Positions 53,567-63,882 of a stretch of 64,000 nucleotides of DNA are shown here, in pieces. The position numbers and the translations under genes were made by a program. The stretch comes from Metabacillus litoralis. Lineage in GTDB: Bacteria; Bacillota; Bacilli; Bacillales; Bacillaceae. Within the stretch, counting starts at the first letter, position 1. Each line of letters begins with the position of its first letter. Location: assembly GCF_007994985.1 (NCBI RefSeq), contig NZ_VOQF01000006.1, forward strand, positions 248,001 to 312,000, given 5' to 3'. The notes beneath the pieces were generated by a model that did no database searches, was not told the origin of the DNA, and saw only the letters and a program-made list of their open reading frames with translations.

Positions 53567-54595
53567 TTAAACACTAAGACTACTTTGTTTTTTATTCGCT
53601 ATTTCAGAAGCCACATCAATAATCATATCCTCTTGACCACCAACAACCTTACGTTTCCCCAATTCTATTAAAATATCACGAGGATCAATGTTAAAGTGTT
53701 TGGCTGCGCGCTGTGCGTGTAATAAAAAGCTAGAATACACACCCGCATAGCCCATCACAAGACTATCTCTTGTAATCTCTTGAGGTTGTTTTAATATAGG
53801 AGATACAATACTTTCCGCTAAATCCATCATCTTATATAAATCGACTCCACTGTTTAACCCTAGTCTTTCTAGTACAGCTACTAAAACTTCTGTCTGCGTA
53901 TTCCCAGCGCCAGCTCCTAAACAGCGTACACTGCCATCTATTCTTGTTGCACCTTCCTCAATGGCAACAAATGTATTAGCCATCGCAAGCGATAAATTAT
54001 TATGAGCATGAAAACCAATATTAATGGTTAGGCTTTGACGAAGGGAACGAATTTTTTCACGAACTTCATTTGGAAGCATGGCTCCGGCTGAATCGACGAC
54101 ATAAACCGTATCTGCTCCATAACTCTCCATTAATTTAGCTTGCTCTACTAACTTATCAACTGGTGCCATATGAGACATCATTAAGAAACCTACCGTCTCC
54201 ATACCAAGTTCTTTTGCTAAAGTAATATGTTGAGGAGCTACATCTGCTTCTGTTACATGAGTAGCAATTCTAGCCATTTTTGCTCCAATACTAGCTGCTT
54301 GCTTCAGCTCATTCATCGTTCCAATTCCAGGTATTAATAAAACAGCCACTTTTGCCTTGTCACAAACCGATACAGCTGCTTCAATCAGTTTCATTTCCTC
54401 CGTTAAAGAAAGACCATATTGTTGGGAAGACCCACCTAAACCATCTCCATGAGCGACTTCCATATAAGGCACTCCGGCATTACTTAATGCACGTGCTACA
54501 TCACGAACTTGGTCGACTGTGTATTGATGACCGATCGCATGACTACCGTCTCGTAAAGCTACTTCTGTAATGAGAACATCTCGGTTATCGTTCAT
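53567..54595 (-). CDS. praF: 4-hydroxy-2-oxovalerate aldolase
   Basis: 342 residues, DmpG-type. ITEVALRDGSHAIGHQYT, MEVAHGDGLGGSSQQYG, GFHAHNNLSLAMANT (metal-binding His pair), RIDGSVRCLGAGAGNTQTE. Splits 4-hydroxy-2-oxovalerate to pyruvate and acetaldehyde and channels the aldehyde to the dehydrogenase encoded upstream. Confidence 0.94.
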   Translation of the reverse strand: MNDNRDVLITEVALRDGSHAIGHQYTVDQVRDVARALSNAGVPYMEVAHGDGLGGSSQQYGLSLTEEMKLIEAAVSVCDKAKVAVLLIPGIGTMNELKQAASIGAKMARIATHVTEADVAPQHITLAKELGMETVGFLMMSHMAPVDKLVEQAKLMESYGADTVYVVDSAGAMLPNEVREKIRSLRQSLTINIGFHAHNNLSLAMANTFVAIEEGATRIDGSVRCLGAGAGNTQTEVLVAVLERLGLNSGVDLYKMMDLAESIVSPILKQPQEITRDSLVMGYAGVYSSFLLHAQRAAKHFNIDPRDILIELGKRKVVGGQEDMIIDVASEIANKKQSSLSV

Positions 54596-54628
54596 TCCAA
54601 ACCATTCCTTTCCGCTAAAACTTCTTGT

Positions 54629-55516
54629 TTAAGAAACAACAGAATTCAGTTTATTTTTAGCCAGTTCTTCCGCTACTTTTACTGCTGAGGCTGTCATGAT
54701 ATCTAGATTTCCAGAGTATTTAGGCAAATAATCTCCTGCTCCTTCAACCTCGATGAATATGGTTACACGGTTTCCGTCAAAAATTGGTTCTGTTCGGAGT
54801 CGATAACCTGGTACATAAGCTTGAACTTGTTTGACCATTTCTTTAATAGATGATGTAATTTTATCTTCATCTATTTGTCCTGGTTCGACAACAGCATAAA
54901 CGGTATCTCTCATTAAAATAGGGGGTTCGGCTGGATTAAGAATAATAATGGCTTTTCCCTTCTTAGCTCCACCAATCTCCTCAATCCCACGTTTCGTCGT
55001 TTGAGTAAATTCATCTATATTCGCTCTTGTTCCAGGACCTGCACTTTTACTTGAAATGGTTGCAACAATTTCGGCATATTCAACAGGGCAAATCTTATTT
55101 ACCGCATGAACAATTGGAATTGTCGCCTGACCTCCGCAAGTAATTAAATTGATGTTAGGAACGTTTAAGTTTTCCCCCAGATTAACCGGAGGGACAACAA
55201 AAGGCCCTCTTGCTGCTGGAGTTAAGTCAAGGACTTGCTTGCCAGCTTCTTTTAAAAGTTTCGCATGTCGAACATGGGCTTTTGCCGATGTTGCATCAAA
55301 GAAAATATCAGCGTCATCACTGTTATTTTCTAAAAATTCCTCTAATCCGTTCGTATAGGTTTGATAACCTCGTTCTCTTGCCCTAAATATTCCATCAGAA
55401 TGAGGATCAATTCCGATCAAAGATGTTAACTCAAGTGTTTCAGATCTTTCTAGCTTCAGCATTAAATCTGTCCCGATATTCCCAGTACCTATGATTGCTA
55501 CTTTTATTTTTCCCAT
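54629..55516 (-). CDS. praG: acetaldehyde dehydrogenase, acylating
   Basis: 295 residues, DmpF-type. Rossmann [26 protein letters not shown], catalytic Cys in [14 protein letters not shown], and [20 protein letters not shown]. Oxidises acetaldehyde to acetyl-CoA with NAD and CoA. Works as a complex with the aldolase (33-nt gap). Confidence 0.94.
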   Translation of the reverse strand: MGKIKVAIIGTGNIGTDLMLKLERSETLELTSLIGIDPHSDGIFRARERGYQTYTNGLEEFLENNSDDADIFFDATSAKAHVRHAKLLKEAGKQVLDLTPAARGPFVVPPVNLGENLNVPNINLITCGGQATIPIVHAVNKICPVEYAEIVATISSKSAGPGTRANIDEFTQTTKRGIEEIGGAKKGKAIIILNPAEPPILMRDTVYAVVEPGQIDEDKITSSIKEMVKQVQAYVPGYRLRTEPIFDGNRVTIFIEVEGAGDYLPKYSGNLDIMTASAVKVAEELAKNKLNSVVS

Positions 55517-55541
55517 ATGAATCTCCTTTCCCCTGAGCTTA

Positions 55542-56321
55542 TTATGAAGAAAAGCGAACTGAAACTTCTCCTAAACGAGCAATTCTTGCTGAAAAGATAT
55601 CGCCTGGTTTTGCTTCTACAGCTGCAGAAAGTGCACCTGAGAGAATAACTTCTCCAGCTTTTAATGGAATATCAAATTCGCTTAATTTATTAGCAAGCCA
55701 TGCTACACAATTTGCCGGATGTCCCATTACGGCTGCTCCAACTCCCGTATTAACGATTTCACCATTTTTTGATAAAACCATGCCAATTTGTTCAAGGTCT
55801 ACAGAATCCACTCGAACAGGTTTTCCACCTAAAACATAATGACTGCTTGAAGCATTATCTGCTATCGTATCTTGTAGTTTGATTTTCCAATCCTTCACAC
55901 GACTATCAACGATCTCTATGGAAGGTAAAATATAATCTGTTGCTTGAAGCACATCAAGTGCAGTTACATTTGGTCCTTTTAAATCCTCTTTTAGCACAAA
56001 CGCAATTTCTGCCTCTACTCTAGGTTGCATAACTCGATCAAAAGATAGCTCAGTTCCATTTCCAACGACCATTTCATCTAGTAAGTGGCCATAATCTGGT
56101 TCATCCACACCAAGTAATTGTTGCATCGCAAGAGATGTTAAGCCAATTTTCTTTCCAACAATTGTTTGACCTTGGGCTAATTTGTGTTTAATAAGTTCTA
56201 ATTGGACGGCGTACGCATCTTGAGTTGTAAAAGTTGGATTTTGTTCAGTTAAAGCCGCAATTCCGACTCTTTCTTTTTCTGCTTGTAATAATTGATTAGC
56301 AAATAACACGGTTGATTCCAT
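55542..56321 (-). CDS. praE: 2-hydroxypenta-2,4-dienoate (2-oxopent-4-enoate) hydratase
   Basis: 259 residues, paralogue of pra[53 protein letters not shown] and [12 protein letters not shown] match the hydratase branch (XylJ/DmpE). Adds water to give 4-hydroxy-2-oxovalerate. The two paralogues were told apart by the [10 protein letters not shown] versus DSRYENFNF region. Confidence 0.88.
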   Translation of the reverse strand: MESTVLFANQLLQAEKERVGIAALTEQNPTFTTQDAYAVQLELIKHKLAQGQTIVGKKIGLTSLAMQQLLGVDEPDYGHLLDEMVVGNGTELSFDRVMQPRVEAEIAFVLKEDLKGPNVTALDVLQATDYILPSIEIVDSRVKDWKIKLQDTIADNASSSHYVLGGKPVRVDSVDLEQIGMVLSKNGEIVNTGVGAAVMGHPANCVAWLANKLSEFDIPLKAGEVILSGALSAAVEAKPGDIFSARIARLGEVSVRFSS

Positions 56322-56339
56322 CTTGATTGACCTCCTATT

Positions 56340-57803
56340 TTAAAGTTTGATACAAATGTTTTTCAACTCGCTATAAAACTCAAAGCTGTGCATACCGCCT
56401 TCACGACCGATTCCACTTTGCTTCATACCACCAAATGGAGTTCGTAAATCTCTTAAGAACCAAGTATTAACCCAAATAATTCCAGCTTCTACTTCATTTG
56501 CCACTCTATGAGCTCTGCGAAGATCATTCGTCCAAATGGAAGCACTTAGTCCGTAATGAGAATCATTTACTTGAGCAATGACCTCATCCTCTAAATCAAA
56601 TGGAATCACAGTGACAACAGGTCCAAATATTTCTTCACGAACACATCTAGCATTTCGATCTAAGTCTGTAATGATCGTTGGCTCAATAAAATACCCTTTT
56701 TCTAGCCCTGAAGGACGACCTCCACCAATACGGATTGTTCCTCCTTCTTCCTTCGCAAGCTCAATATATCCTAAAACGCGCTCATAATGTTCTTTTCCAA
56801 TCATTGCACCAATTTTTGTTTTTTCATCAAATGGATCTCCAACAACAAGCTCTTTTGTTTTTGCTACAAACTTTTCAATAAACTCTTCATAAACTGGACG
56901 TTCAACATAAATTCTTGATCCACATAAACAAACCTCACCTTGATTGATAAAGCTAGACTTAATAGTTGTTTCTAGTACTTCATCAAGATCAGAATCAGCA
57001 AAGATGATATTTGGGTTTTTCCCGCCTAGTTCATATGAAAGCTTTTTAAGTGAATTTGCTGCTGCCTTCATGATCGCTGTACCAGTAGAGGTTTCACCGG
57101 TGAATGTAATCGCATCTACATCAGGATGTTCTGTTAAAGCTGATCCAGCAGAGTTAGGTCCAAAACCATGTACTACGTTTACAACACCATCTGGTACTCC
57201 AGCTTCTTTACAAATTTCCGCTAAAACGGTTGCCGTCATTGGTGTCCATTCAGCTGGTTTCAATACAGCAGTATTTCCTGCAGCTAAACACGGAGCAAGT
57301 TTCCACGTTAATAGAAGTAATGGGAGATTCCACGGATTGATTAACCCAACAACTCCTACTGGCTTACGTACTGAATAGTTGATGGCTATATCATCATGTT
57401 GATAAGCCTCAGTTCCCATTGTTGTCATGTAGTCAGCAAAGAAATGGAAGTTATAGGCTGCTCTCGGGATATCGATCGTACTTGATAACCAAATTGGTTT
57501 TCCTGTATCAAGAGATTCTAATCGCGCTAACTCATCTTTTCTTTCTAATATTAAATCTCCAATTTTACGTAATACTTTAGAACGTTCTGTTAAAGGCATT
57601 GTTTTCCATCGACCGTTTAGTGCTCTTCTAGCTGCAGATACAGCTAAGTTAATTTCCTCCTCCCCACCTTCAGCTACAGATCCTACTATCTCTTCATTTG
57701 CTGGATTCGTATTTATAAATGTTTTGTTATTCATAGAATCCATGTATTGCCCATTAATAAAATGTCTACAATCAATTCCTGTTGCTGTAGTAATCGCTTC
57801 CAT
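56340..57803 (-). CDS. praB: 2-hydroxymuconic semialdehyde dehydrogenase
   Basis: 487 residues, ALDH superfamily. FINGQYMDSMNNKTFINTNP, GLINPWNLPLLLLTWK, FTGETSTGTAI, ELGGKNPNIIFADSD, catalytic Cys in GEVCLCGSR, and EIFGPVVTVIPF are of the HMSDH branch. Start ATG 57803 has GGAGGA 6 nt upstream; ATG 57809 abuts that site. First gene of praBEGFDCA, controlled from the region shared with the IclR gene. Its 5' end and promoter have a decayed copy at 61135-61355. Confidence 0.92.
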   Translation of the reverse strand: MEAITTATGIDCRHFINGQYMDSMNNKTFINTNPANEEIVGSVAEGGEEEINLAVSAARRALNGRWKTMPLTERSKVLRKIGDLILERKDELARLESLDTGKPIWLSSTIDIPRAAYNFHFFADYMTTMGTEAYQHDDIAINYSVRKPVGVVGLINPWNLPLLLLTWKLAPCLAAGNTAVLKPAEWTPMTATVLAEICKEAGVPDGVVNVVHGFGPNSAGSALTEHPDVDAITFTGETSTGTAIMKAAANSLKKLSYELGGKNPNIIFADSDLDEVLETTIKSSFINQGEVCLCGSRIYVERPVYEEFIEKFVAKTKELVVGDPFDEKTKIGAMIGKEHYERVLGYIELAKEEGGTIRIGGGRPSGLEKGYFIEPTIITDLDRNARCVREEIFGPVVTVIPFDLEDEVIAQVNDSHYGLSASIWTNDLRRAHRVANEVEAGIIWVNTWFLRDLRTPFGGMKQSGIGREGGMHSFEFYSELKNICIKL

Positions 57804-57891
57804 AACCATTCCTCCATTACATAAAATGTTTTCATTTCTTTGTAATGTTAGAATAGTACAAAATCGTCCCTTATAAAACATCAATGTTCTT

Positions 57892-57904
57892 ATATATGGA
57901 ACGA
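57892..57904 (+). promoter_or_regulatory. putative IclR operator, praB side
   Basis: ATATATGGAACGA, about 90 bp upstream of praB. Same motif at 61280-61292 (ATATATGGAACAA) and, inverted, at 57988-57999. Confidence 0.5.
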
Positions 57905-57980
57905 ATTGAAGTTTTTTAAAAAATATTTTGATTATTCTCTTTATTCACTCTATGTGATATAGTGAAAGAAAACCTCATAA

Positions 57981-57999
57981 AGGAATATCGTTCCTCTAT
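57981..57999 (-). promoter_or_regulatory. putative IclR operator, regulator side
   Basis: AGGAA-TATCG-TTCCT palindrome at 57981-57995; the minus strand reads ATAGAGGAACGA, matching the 57892 motif in opposite orientation, 25 bp before the iclR-type start. Confidence 0.55.
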
Positions 58000-58023
58000 G
58001 AACAACAGATTGGAGAGTAAACA

Positions 58024-58809
58024 ATGACGGAAACGACTAAAAAAGATTACACACTTTCATCTGTAAAAAATGCACTTCGTATCTTACGAAAATTTACAAT
58101 GGATCAACCTGAACTAAAAATTACTGAGCTTGCTCGAGAGTTAGACCTTGGTAAAAGTACAGTGAGCAGACTGATGTCAACATTAGCAAGTGAGGGCTTT
58201 GTTGAAAAAGATCCAGAAACACAGCGTTATCGATTAGGTTTATCTATCCTTTCACTTGCAAGTGTTTGTACATCAACTTTTGAGATTCATAAGGAAGCCA
58301 TGCCAGTTTTACATGAACTTGTTGAAAAAACAGGTGAAACTGCTCACCTAGCAATTCTTGATGGCTTAGATGTCATTTACTTACACAAGGTCGAAAGTAA
58401 GCACCATGTACGTGCTTTCACCCATATCGGTAAAAGAAATCCCGCCTATGCAACGAGCTCTGGAAAGGTGCTTTTAGCTTTTAACAATGAACAAAGAGTA
58501 GAAAAAACGATTGAAAACGGATTAGAGCCATTTACACAACATACCATTACAGATCAGAAAACATTAATGGAAACCCTTACAAATATTCGCAAACAAGGTT
58601 ATGCCGTAAGTACGGAAGAAATATCTGAAGGTGTTGTCTCAATTGCTGCTCCAGTAAAAGACTACACAGGACAAGTCATTGCCGCTGTTAATATCGTTGG
58701 ACCTATTCAACGAGTAAACGATCAAACAATTCCATCACATATTAAGAGAGTTGTAGAAGCAGGTAAAGAAATTTCTAGACGTTTAGGTTATCGATTTAAT
58801 CATTATTAA
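58024..58809 (+). CDS. IclR-family transcriptional regulator of the pra cluster
   Basis: 261 residues. N-terminal HTH (LKITELARELDLGKSTVSRLMSTLA) and IclR effector domain (DGLDVIYLHKVES, TSSGKVLLAF, STEEISEGVVSIAAPVKD). PcaR/PobR-type IclR proteins govern aromatic degradation. Divergent from praB and co-directional with praH (23-nt gap). TTGGAGAG precedes ATG 58024. Ligand probably 4-hydroxybenzoate or protocatechuate (inference). Confidence 0.9.
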   Translation: MTETTKKDYTLSSVKNALRILRKFTMDQPELKITELARELDLGKSTVSRLMSTLASEGFVEKDPETQRYRLGLSILSLASVCTSTFEIHKEAMPVLHELVEKTGETAHLAILDGLDVIYLHKVESKHHVRAFTHIGKRNPAYATSSGKVLLAFNNEQRVEKTIENGLEPFTQHTITDQKTLMETLTNIRKQGYAVSTEEISEGVVSIAAPVKDYTGQVIAAVNIVGPIQRVNDQTIPSHIKRVVEAGKEISRRLGYRFNHY

Positions 58810-58832
58810 TACTTAAAAGGAGCTGAATTTCC

Positions 58833-59774
58833 ATGCATGATTTTCACACTCATTTTATTCCCGAAGAAGTCGTTGATTGGATAAAAGACCAAAGAAACAT
58901 CATTAATGCAAGCTGGGAGAAAAAAAGTCAAGATAAAGAAGAATTTTTATCTATTAACAACAAGTGGGTATTTGAACTAAAACAAGAATTCACTAATAAA
59001 TCTTTATATCTAACAGAACAACAAAACATTGGTGTGGATCATTCAGTTGTTTCACCGATTCCTCAGCTATTTTTATATGATTTCCCTTCAGAGATTACAA
59101 GAGAATTAGTAGCTGTTTACAACACATCACTTGCAAAATGGTCACAAGTCCAATCACAAAAAATATCAGCACTTGCCACCGTTTCTCTTAATCACCCTGA
59201 AACTGCTGCACAAGACTTAAGAGATGCAATGAATATGGGATTAAAAGGTGCCATTATTGGACCTGGATTAAACGGTAAATTATTATCAGACAACTCTTTC
59301 ACTCCTTTTTGGGAAGAAGCGAATAAGCAAAAAGCGATCATGTTCATCCATCCTTTATTATGTGAAGATCAACGTTTAAACCAGCGCATGATGCCAAACT
59401 TAATTGGTGTACCTTGGGAAACAACGATTACAGCTACAGATCTCTTACTAAGTGGCCTATTAGATACATACAACAATGTAAAAATTCTCTTGGCACATGG
59501 TGGAGGATTCCTTCCTTATCAAATCGGTCGTTTGAACAAAGGCTTTGAAATGTGGCCACTCGTTTCAAAGAACTTGCAAAAAGAGCCGATCGAGTACTTA
59601 AAAGACTTTTGGTATGATAGCGTCTTATGGAATCCAACTACACTTGACTACTTAGCTAAAACTGTTGGAAAAGAAAGAATTGTTCCAGGGTCCGATTTTC
59701 CATTTGACCTTTGTGAATGGCCACCAGCAAAGCAACTGGCCAAAGGCTCGGAATCTTTACTTCAATCTATCTAG
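58833..59774 (+). CDS. praH: amidohydrolase-type decarboxylase, probable 5-carboxy-2-hydroxymuconate-6-semialdehyde decarboxylase
   Basis: 313 residues of the ACMSD-like amidohydrolase family: metal-binding HDFHTHFIPEEV at the N-terminus, SPIPQLFLYD, GLKGAIIGPGLNG, MFIHPLLC, ILLAHGGGFLPYQ and VPGSDFPFDLCEW. This family removes the ring-derived carboxylate from semialdehydes; here it would convert the protocatechuate 2,3-cleavage product to 2-hydroxymuconic semialdehyde for PraB. AAAAGGAG precedes ATG 58833. Confidence 0.83.
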   Translation: MHDFHTHFIPEEVVDWIKDQRNIINASWEKKSQDKEEFLSINNKWVFELKQEFTNKSLYLTEQQNIGVDHSVVSPIPQLFLYDFPSEITRELVAVYNTSLAKWSQVQSQKISALATVSLNHPETAAQDLRDAMNMGLKGAIIGPGLNGKLLSDNSFTPFWEEANKQKAIMFIHPLLCEDQRLNQRMMPNLIGVPWETTITATDLLLSGLLDTYNNVKILLAHGGGFLPYQIGRLNKGFEMWPLVSKNLQKEPIEYLKDFWYDSVLWNPTTLDYLAKTVGKERIVPGSDFPFDLCEWPPAKQLAKGSESLLQSI

Positions 59775-59786
59775 TAATTTGTTATG

Positions 59787-59849
59787 AAAAGAGGCTGACT
59801 TGAGAGACAATCCCATACCGGGGACTGTCCTCTACTGTCAGCCTCTTTT
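59787..59849. terminator. bidirectional terminator
   Basis: 13-bp stem AAAAGAGGCTGAC / GTCAGCCTCTTTT with further pairing inside the loop, between convergent praH and pobA. Confidence 0.8.
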
Positions 59850-59851
59850 TA

Positions 59852-61078
<1,227 letters not shown>

Positions 61079-61134
61079 TCAAAATATTTTTTATATAGAA
61101 ACTTCTTATTCTAAAAGAGTCCCAATTCTACAAA

Positions 61135-61355
61135 AATATTACTTTAGAACGTTCTGTTAAAGTCTTTGATTTCCAACACCCTTATAAAAGTAACCGCTTC
61201 CATTCCTCATCATGTTTAATTCATTCTCTGTATATATAACATAGTATAAAATTGATCCTTATAAAACACGACTTTTCCTATATATGGAACAATATGATGA
61301 TTTTTCAAATATCTTTTTAGAGCTCTATGAAATATCGAGAAAATAAACCTCAAAA
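61135..61355 (-). pseudogene. decayed duplicate of praB 5' end and promoter
   Basis: ACTTTAGAACGTTCTGTTAA (61141 on) is identical to praB codons at 57574 on; further upstream ATGGAAGCGGTTAC (minus, start codon at about 61203) mirrors the praB start ATGGAAGCGATTAC; then the promoter stretches 61237-61298 and 57851-57912 align (TTATAAAACA, TATATATGGAAC, ATAGTA-AAAAT blocks). About 160 nt of 5' coding sequence between these blocks has been lost. No reading frame survives. Confidence 0.8.
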
Positions 61356-61360
61356 AAAGA

Positions 61361-62608
61361 TTACATCGTTAAATCTATATCTTTAGACTGCTGTATTTTA
61401 ATAGGTGCTGTTTCTTTAATTCCAAAAGTACATATAAACGCAATAAAAGCGGCAATTGCCGTAATCCATAACGGTGCAGTTAAGCTATATTTATCAGCTA
61501 ATACCCCTGCCATCATCGGACCAGCAAATCCTCCAATAATTTCCCCTGTTAAAATAACGAAACTTATCGCAGTAGCAGTAAATCTGCGAGATACAGATTC
61601 AGCTGGCACAATATTCATCACAAGTGGTTGATATCCATTACCAATCGAGAGGATAATCATTGAGATAATTAAAACAACAAAGTTTTGATAATATAATGCG
61701 ATCATGATTGGAAGGAAAATGGCAATAAATGAAAAGATTTTAAGAATAGGTAGTCTTCCTATACGGTCAGAAAGTGCAGGTGCTCCCATTTGCCCAACAA
61801 ACATCATGAGCCCCATAGCTCCAAGCAGCATGCCAATCTGAGCATCTTTATAGTTTGTTGAGTTCGCTAACATCGTTGGAAGAAAAGCGGTAAGAGTCAG
61901 GATGAAGACCATATTACAAGTCCCGATAATTGTGCATAGCCAAACGTTTCTTGTTTTAAATACTTTAAGATAATCTGCTTTCGTTGGTTTTACCAATTGT
62001 TGCTCCTCGTCTTGTTCAACAACAAGTTTGGGTTCTCTTAAATACTTCCATAAGATAAGACCAACGATGATCCCAGGAATGGCGATGATATAAAATGCTG
62101 ATCTCCAGCCTAAGGCTACTGCTAGGGAAACGGTCAAAACTGGTGCCATTGCACCTCCAATTAAAGAGGAAGCGCTTTGGATGACACCCATATTAAATCC
62201 CCTTCTTTTCTCAGAGGACTCCGCCATGACAATCGATTGAACTAACGGCATGACGGGCCCTTCAGCTAATCCCATGATGATTCTCGTCATAATTAAAGCA
62301 AAAAACGAACCGACAAGTCCGGTTAGTAAGGTAGCAATTGAAAAAACAAAAACAAAGATAACGAGCATTACCTTCTTTTTCCCTATAAAATCGGAAAGAC
62401 TAGCGAAGATTAACGTAGAGATTCCAAAGAATAAACTTGTAATCCCAACTGTTAAACCAAGCTGTGTATTTGATAGATTTAAATCCGGTCCCATGATAGG
62501 AAAAACAAACCCTAAACTTAATCGATCTAAAAACACAAGCCCGACAACGAAAAACATAATGATGACAAGGAAATTCTCATAACGTTTGCTTTTGCTTAAT
62601 TCATTCAT
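61361..62608 (-). CDS. MFS transporter, aromatic acid:H+ symporter-like
   Basis: 415 residues, twelve predicted membrane spans. MFS motifs FLDRLSLGFVFP, SLSDFIGKKKVML (loop 2-3), RIIMGLAEGPVMPL and ALSDRIGRLPILK (loop 8-9). Likely imports 4-hydroxybenzoate, protocatechuate or the substrate of the adjacent flavin hydroxylase. Shares the strand with the monooxygenase gene upstream (58-nt gap), so probably co-transcribed. Confidence 0.88.
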   Translation of the reverse strand: MNELSKSKRYENFLVIIMFFVVGLVFLDRLSLGFVFPIMGPDLNLSNTQLGLTVGITSLFFGISTLIFASLSDFIGKKKVMLVIFVFVFSIATLLTGLVGSFFALIMTRIIMGLAEGPVMPLVQSIVMAESSEKRRGFNMGVIQSASSLIGGAMAPVLTVSLAVALGWRSAFYIIAIPGIIVGLILWKYLREPKLVVEQDEEQQLVKPTKADYLKVFKTRNVWLCTIIGTCNMVFILTLTAFLPTMLANSTNYKDAQIGMLLGAMGLMMFVGQMGAPALSDRIGRLPILKIFSFIAIFLPIMIALYYQNFVVLIISMIILSIGNGYQPLVMNIVPAESVSRRFTATAISFVILTGEIIGGFAGPMMAGVLADKYSLTAPLWITAIAAFIAFICTFGIKETAPIKIQQSKDIDLTM

Positions 62609-62666
62609 TCAAATGCCCCCTTATATAATTATTCAAATTGAAAACGCATACATTTTTTATTATTCT

Positions 62667-63821
62667 TTAAACGTTTAACTCAGATAAGAAAGGTTCATTC
62701 ATTTTTTCAAGAGTCATCTTTAAAAACTCTCCAACATTTACTTTTTCCGTCATTCTTCCAGCAGAGGTTAACAATTCCCATTCAACTAATTGGTCGGAAT
62801 TCTCTACAATCATTTTGCAGCGTTCAAAACGTTTTTCCATAAATGCCTCCATTGTTTCTTGAACAGGGAGATTATGTTTTAAAATATCAGCTAAAACAAC
62901 GACATCTTCAATCGCAATTGAAGCACCTTGACCTAGATGTGGAGCTGTACCATGTGCCGCATCACCGACTAGTAAAACATTTCCTTTATACCACGGACTT
63001 TTCATAAGATGCGTAAATATCGGCCGGTAAACCACTTCAGAGGGATCAACAATTTGCTTAGCTATACCAGCAATGATTCCTCCAAATTCAGTCATCCTTT
63101 CCTTTAATAAATTATGCAATTGATTATTAGGAAACTTAGGATTCCCTGGTTCATTTGTTGTAACAAGTAGGTACATTAAGTCATCGGACATAGGAACCAA
63201 CCCTGCTTTAGCGTCCTTTCCATAATAAAAAAGGCCTTTGTCAATTTCTTTTGGTCGTGGTAGATTATACCTCCAAACTCCTTGCCCACTATAACGTTGC
63301 TCAATTTCACCAAACAGTAATGTTCTAACCTTAGAGTTAGCACCGTCTGAGCCGATAACTAAATCGTAAGTGGCAGTTATTCCATTATTCAGCGCGACCT
63401 TAACACCGTTTTCTTTGTTTTCAATTGTATTAACAGTCGTCCCCATATAAATCTTTGTATCTGTTGATTCAACGGCTTCAAACAAAATATTGTGTAGCTG
63501 TCTTCTTGAGATACCATTAACACCAGGGTACCCTACAATGGTTGGGGAAGCTGTATGAAACAAGAAATGGCCTTGACCTGTATAATAATCAAAACCTGGA
63601 TATGAAGTGCCTTGTTCCATACAAGCATCTGCTAAGCCAATTTCATTGAGAGCTCTTAAAGCATTAGGTGGCTGAATAATTCCTACTCCATACACGTTCC
63701 ACTCTAATTCCTTTTCAGCTATTTCTACTTCGATCCCAATTTTATTTAAAGCAATAGCTGCTGACAAGCCACTAATTCCTCCACCAACAACCAGTACCTT
63801 TTTTACATATTGATTTGTCAT
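62667..63821 (-). CDS. FAD-dependent aromatic monooxygenase (salicylate/3-hydroxybenzoate hydroxylase-like)
   Basis: 384 residues. VVGGGISGLSAAIALNK (FAD), IGSDGANSKVR (DG motif) and LLVGDAAHGTAPHLGQGASI (GD motif) place it in class A flavoprotein hydroxylases. It belongs to the salicylate / 3-hydroxybenzoate 6- / 6-hydroxynicotinate hydroxylase branch, not PobA. Substrate unknown. Upstream neighbour (downstream in coordinates) is a cyclase-family gene, so this may be a second aromatic pathway feeding the same cell. Confidence 0.87.
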   Translation of the reverse strand: MTNQYVKKVLVVGGGISGLSAAIALNKIGIEVEIAEKELEWNVYGVGIIQPPNALRALNEIGLADACMEQGTSYPGFDYYTGQGHFLFHTASPTIVGYPGVNGISRRQLHNILFEAVESTDTKIYMGTTVNTIENKENGVKVALNNGITATYDLVIGSDGANSKVRTLLFGEIEQRYSGQGVWRYNLPRPKEIDKGLFYYGKDAKAGLVPMSDDLMYLLVTTNEPGNPKFPNNQLHNLLKERMTEFGGIIAGIAKQIVDPSEVVYRPIFTHLMKSPWYKGNVLLVGDAAHGTAPHLGQGASIAIEDVVVLADILKHNLPVQETMEAFMEKRFERCKMIVENSDQLVEWELLTSAGRMTEKVNVGEFLKMTLEKMNEPFLSELNV

Positions 63822-63882
63822 GCTAGTACCTCCTCACATTTTTTGAAGTGCTTGCAAAACGCTAATTTTAGATTTAGTGCTT

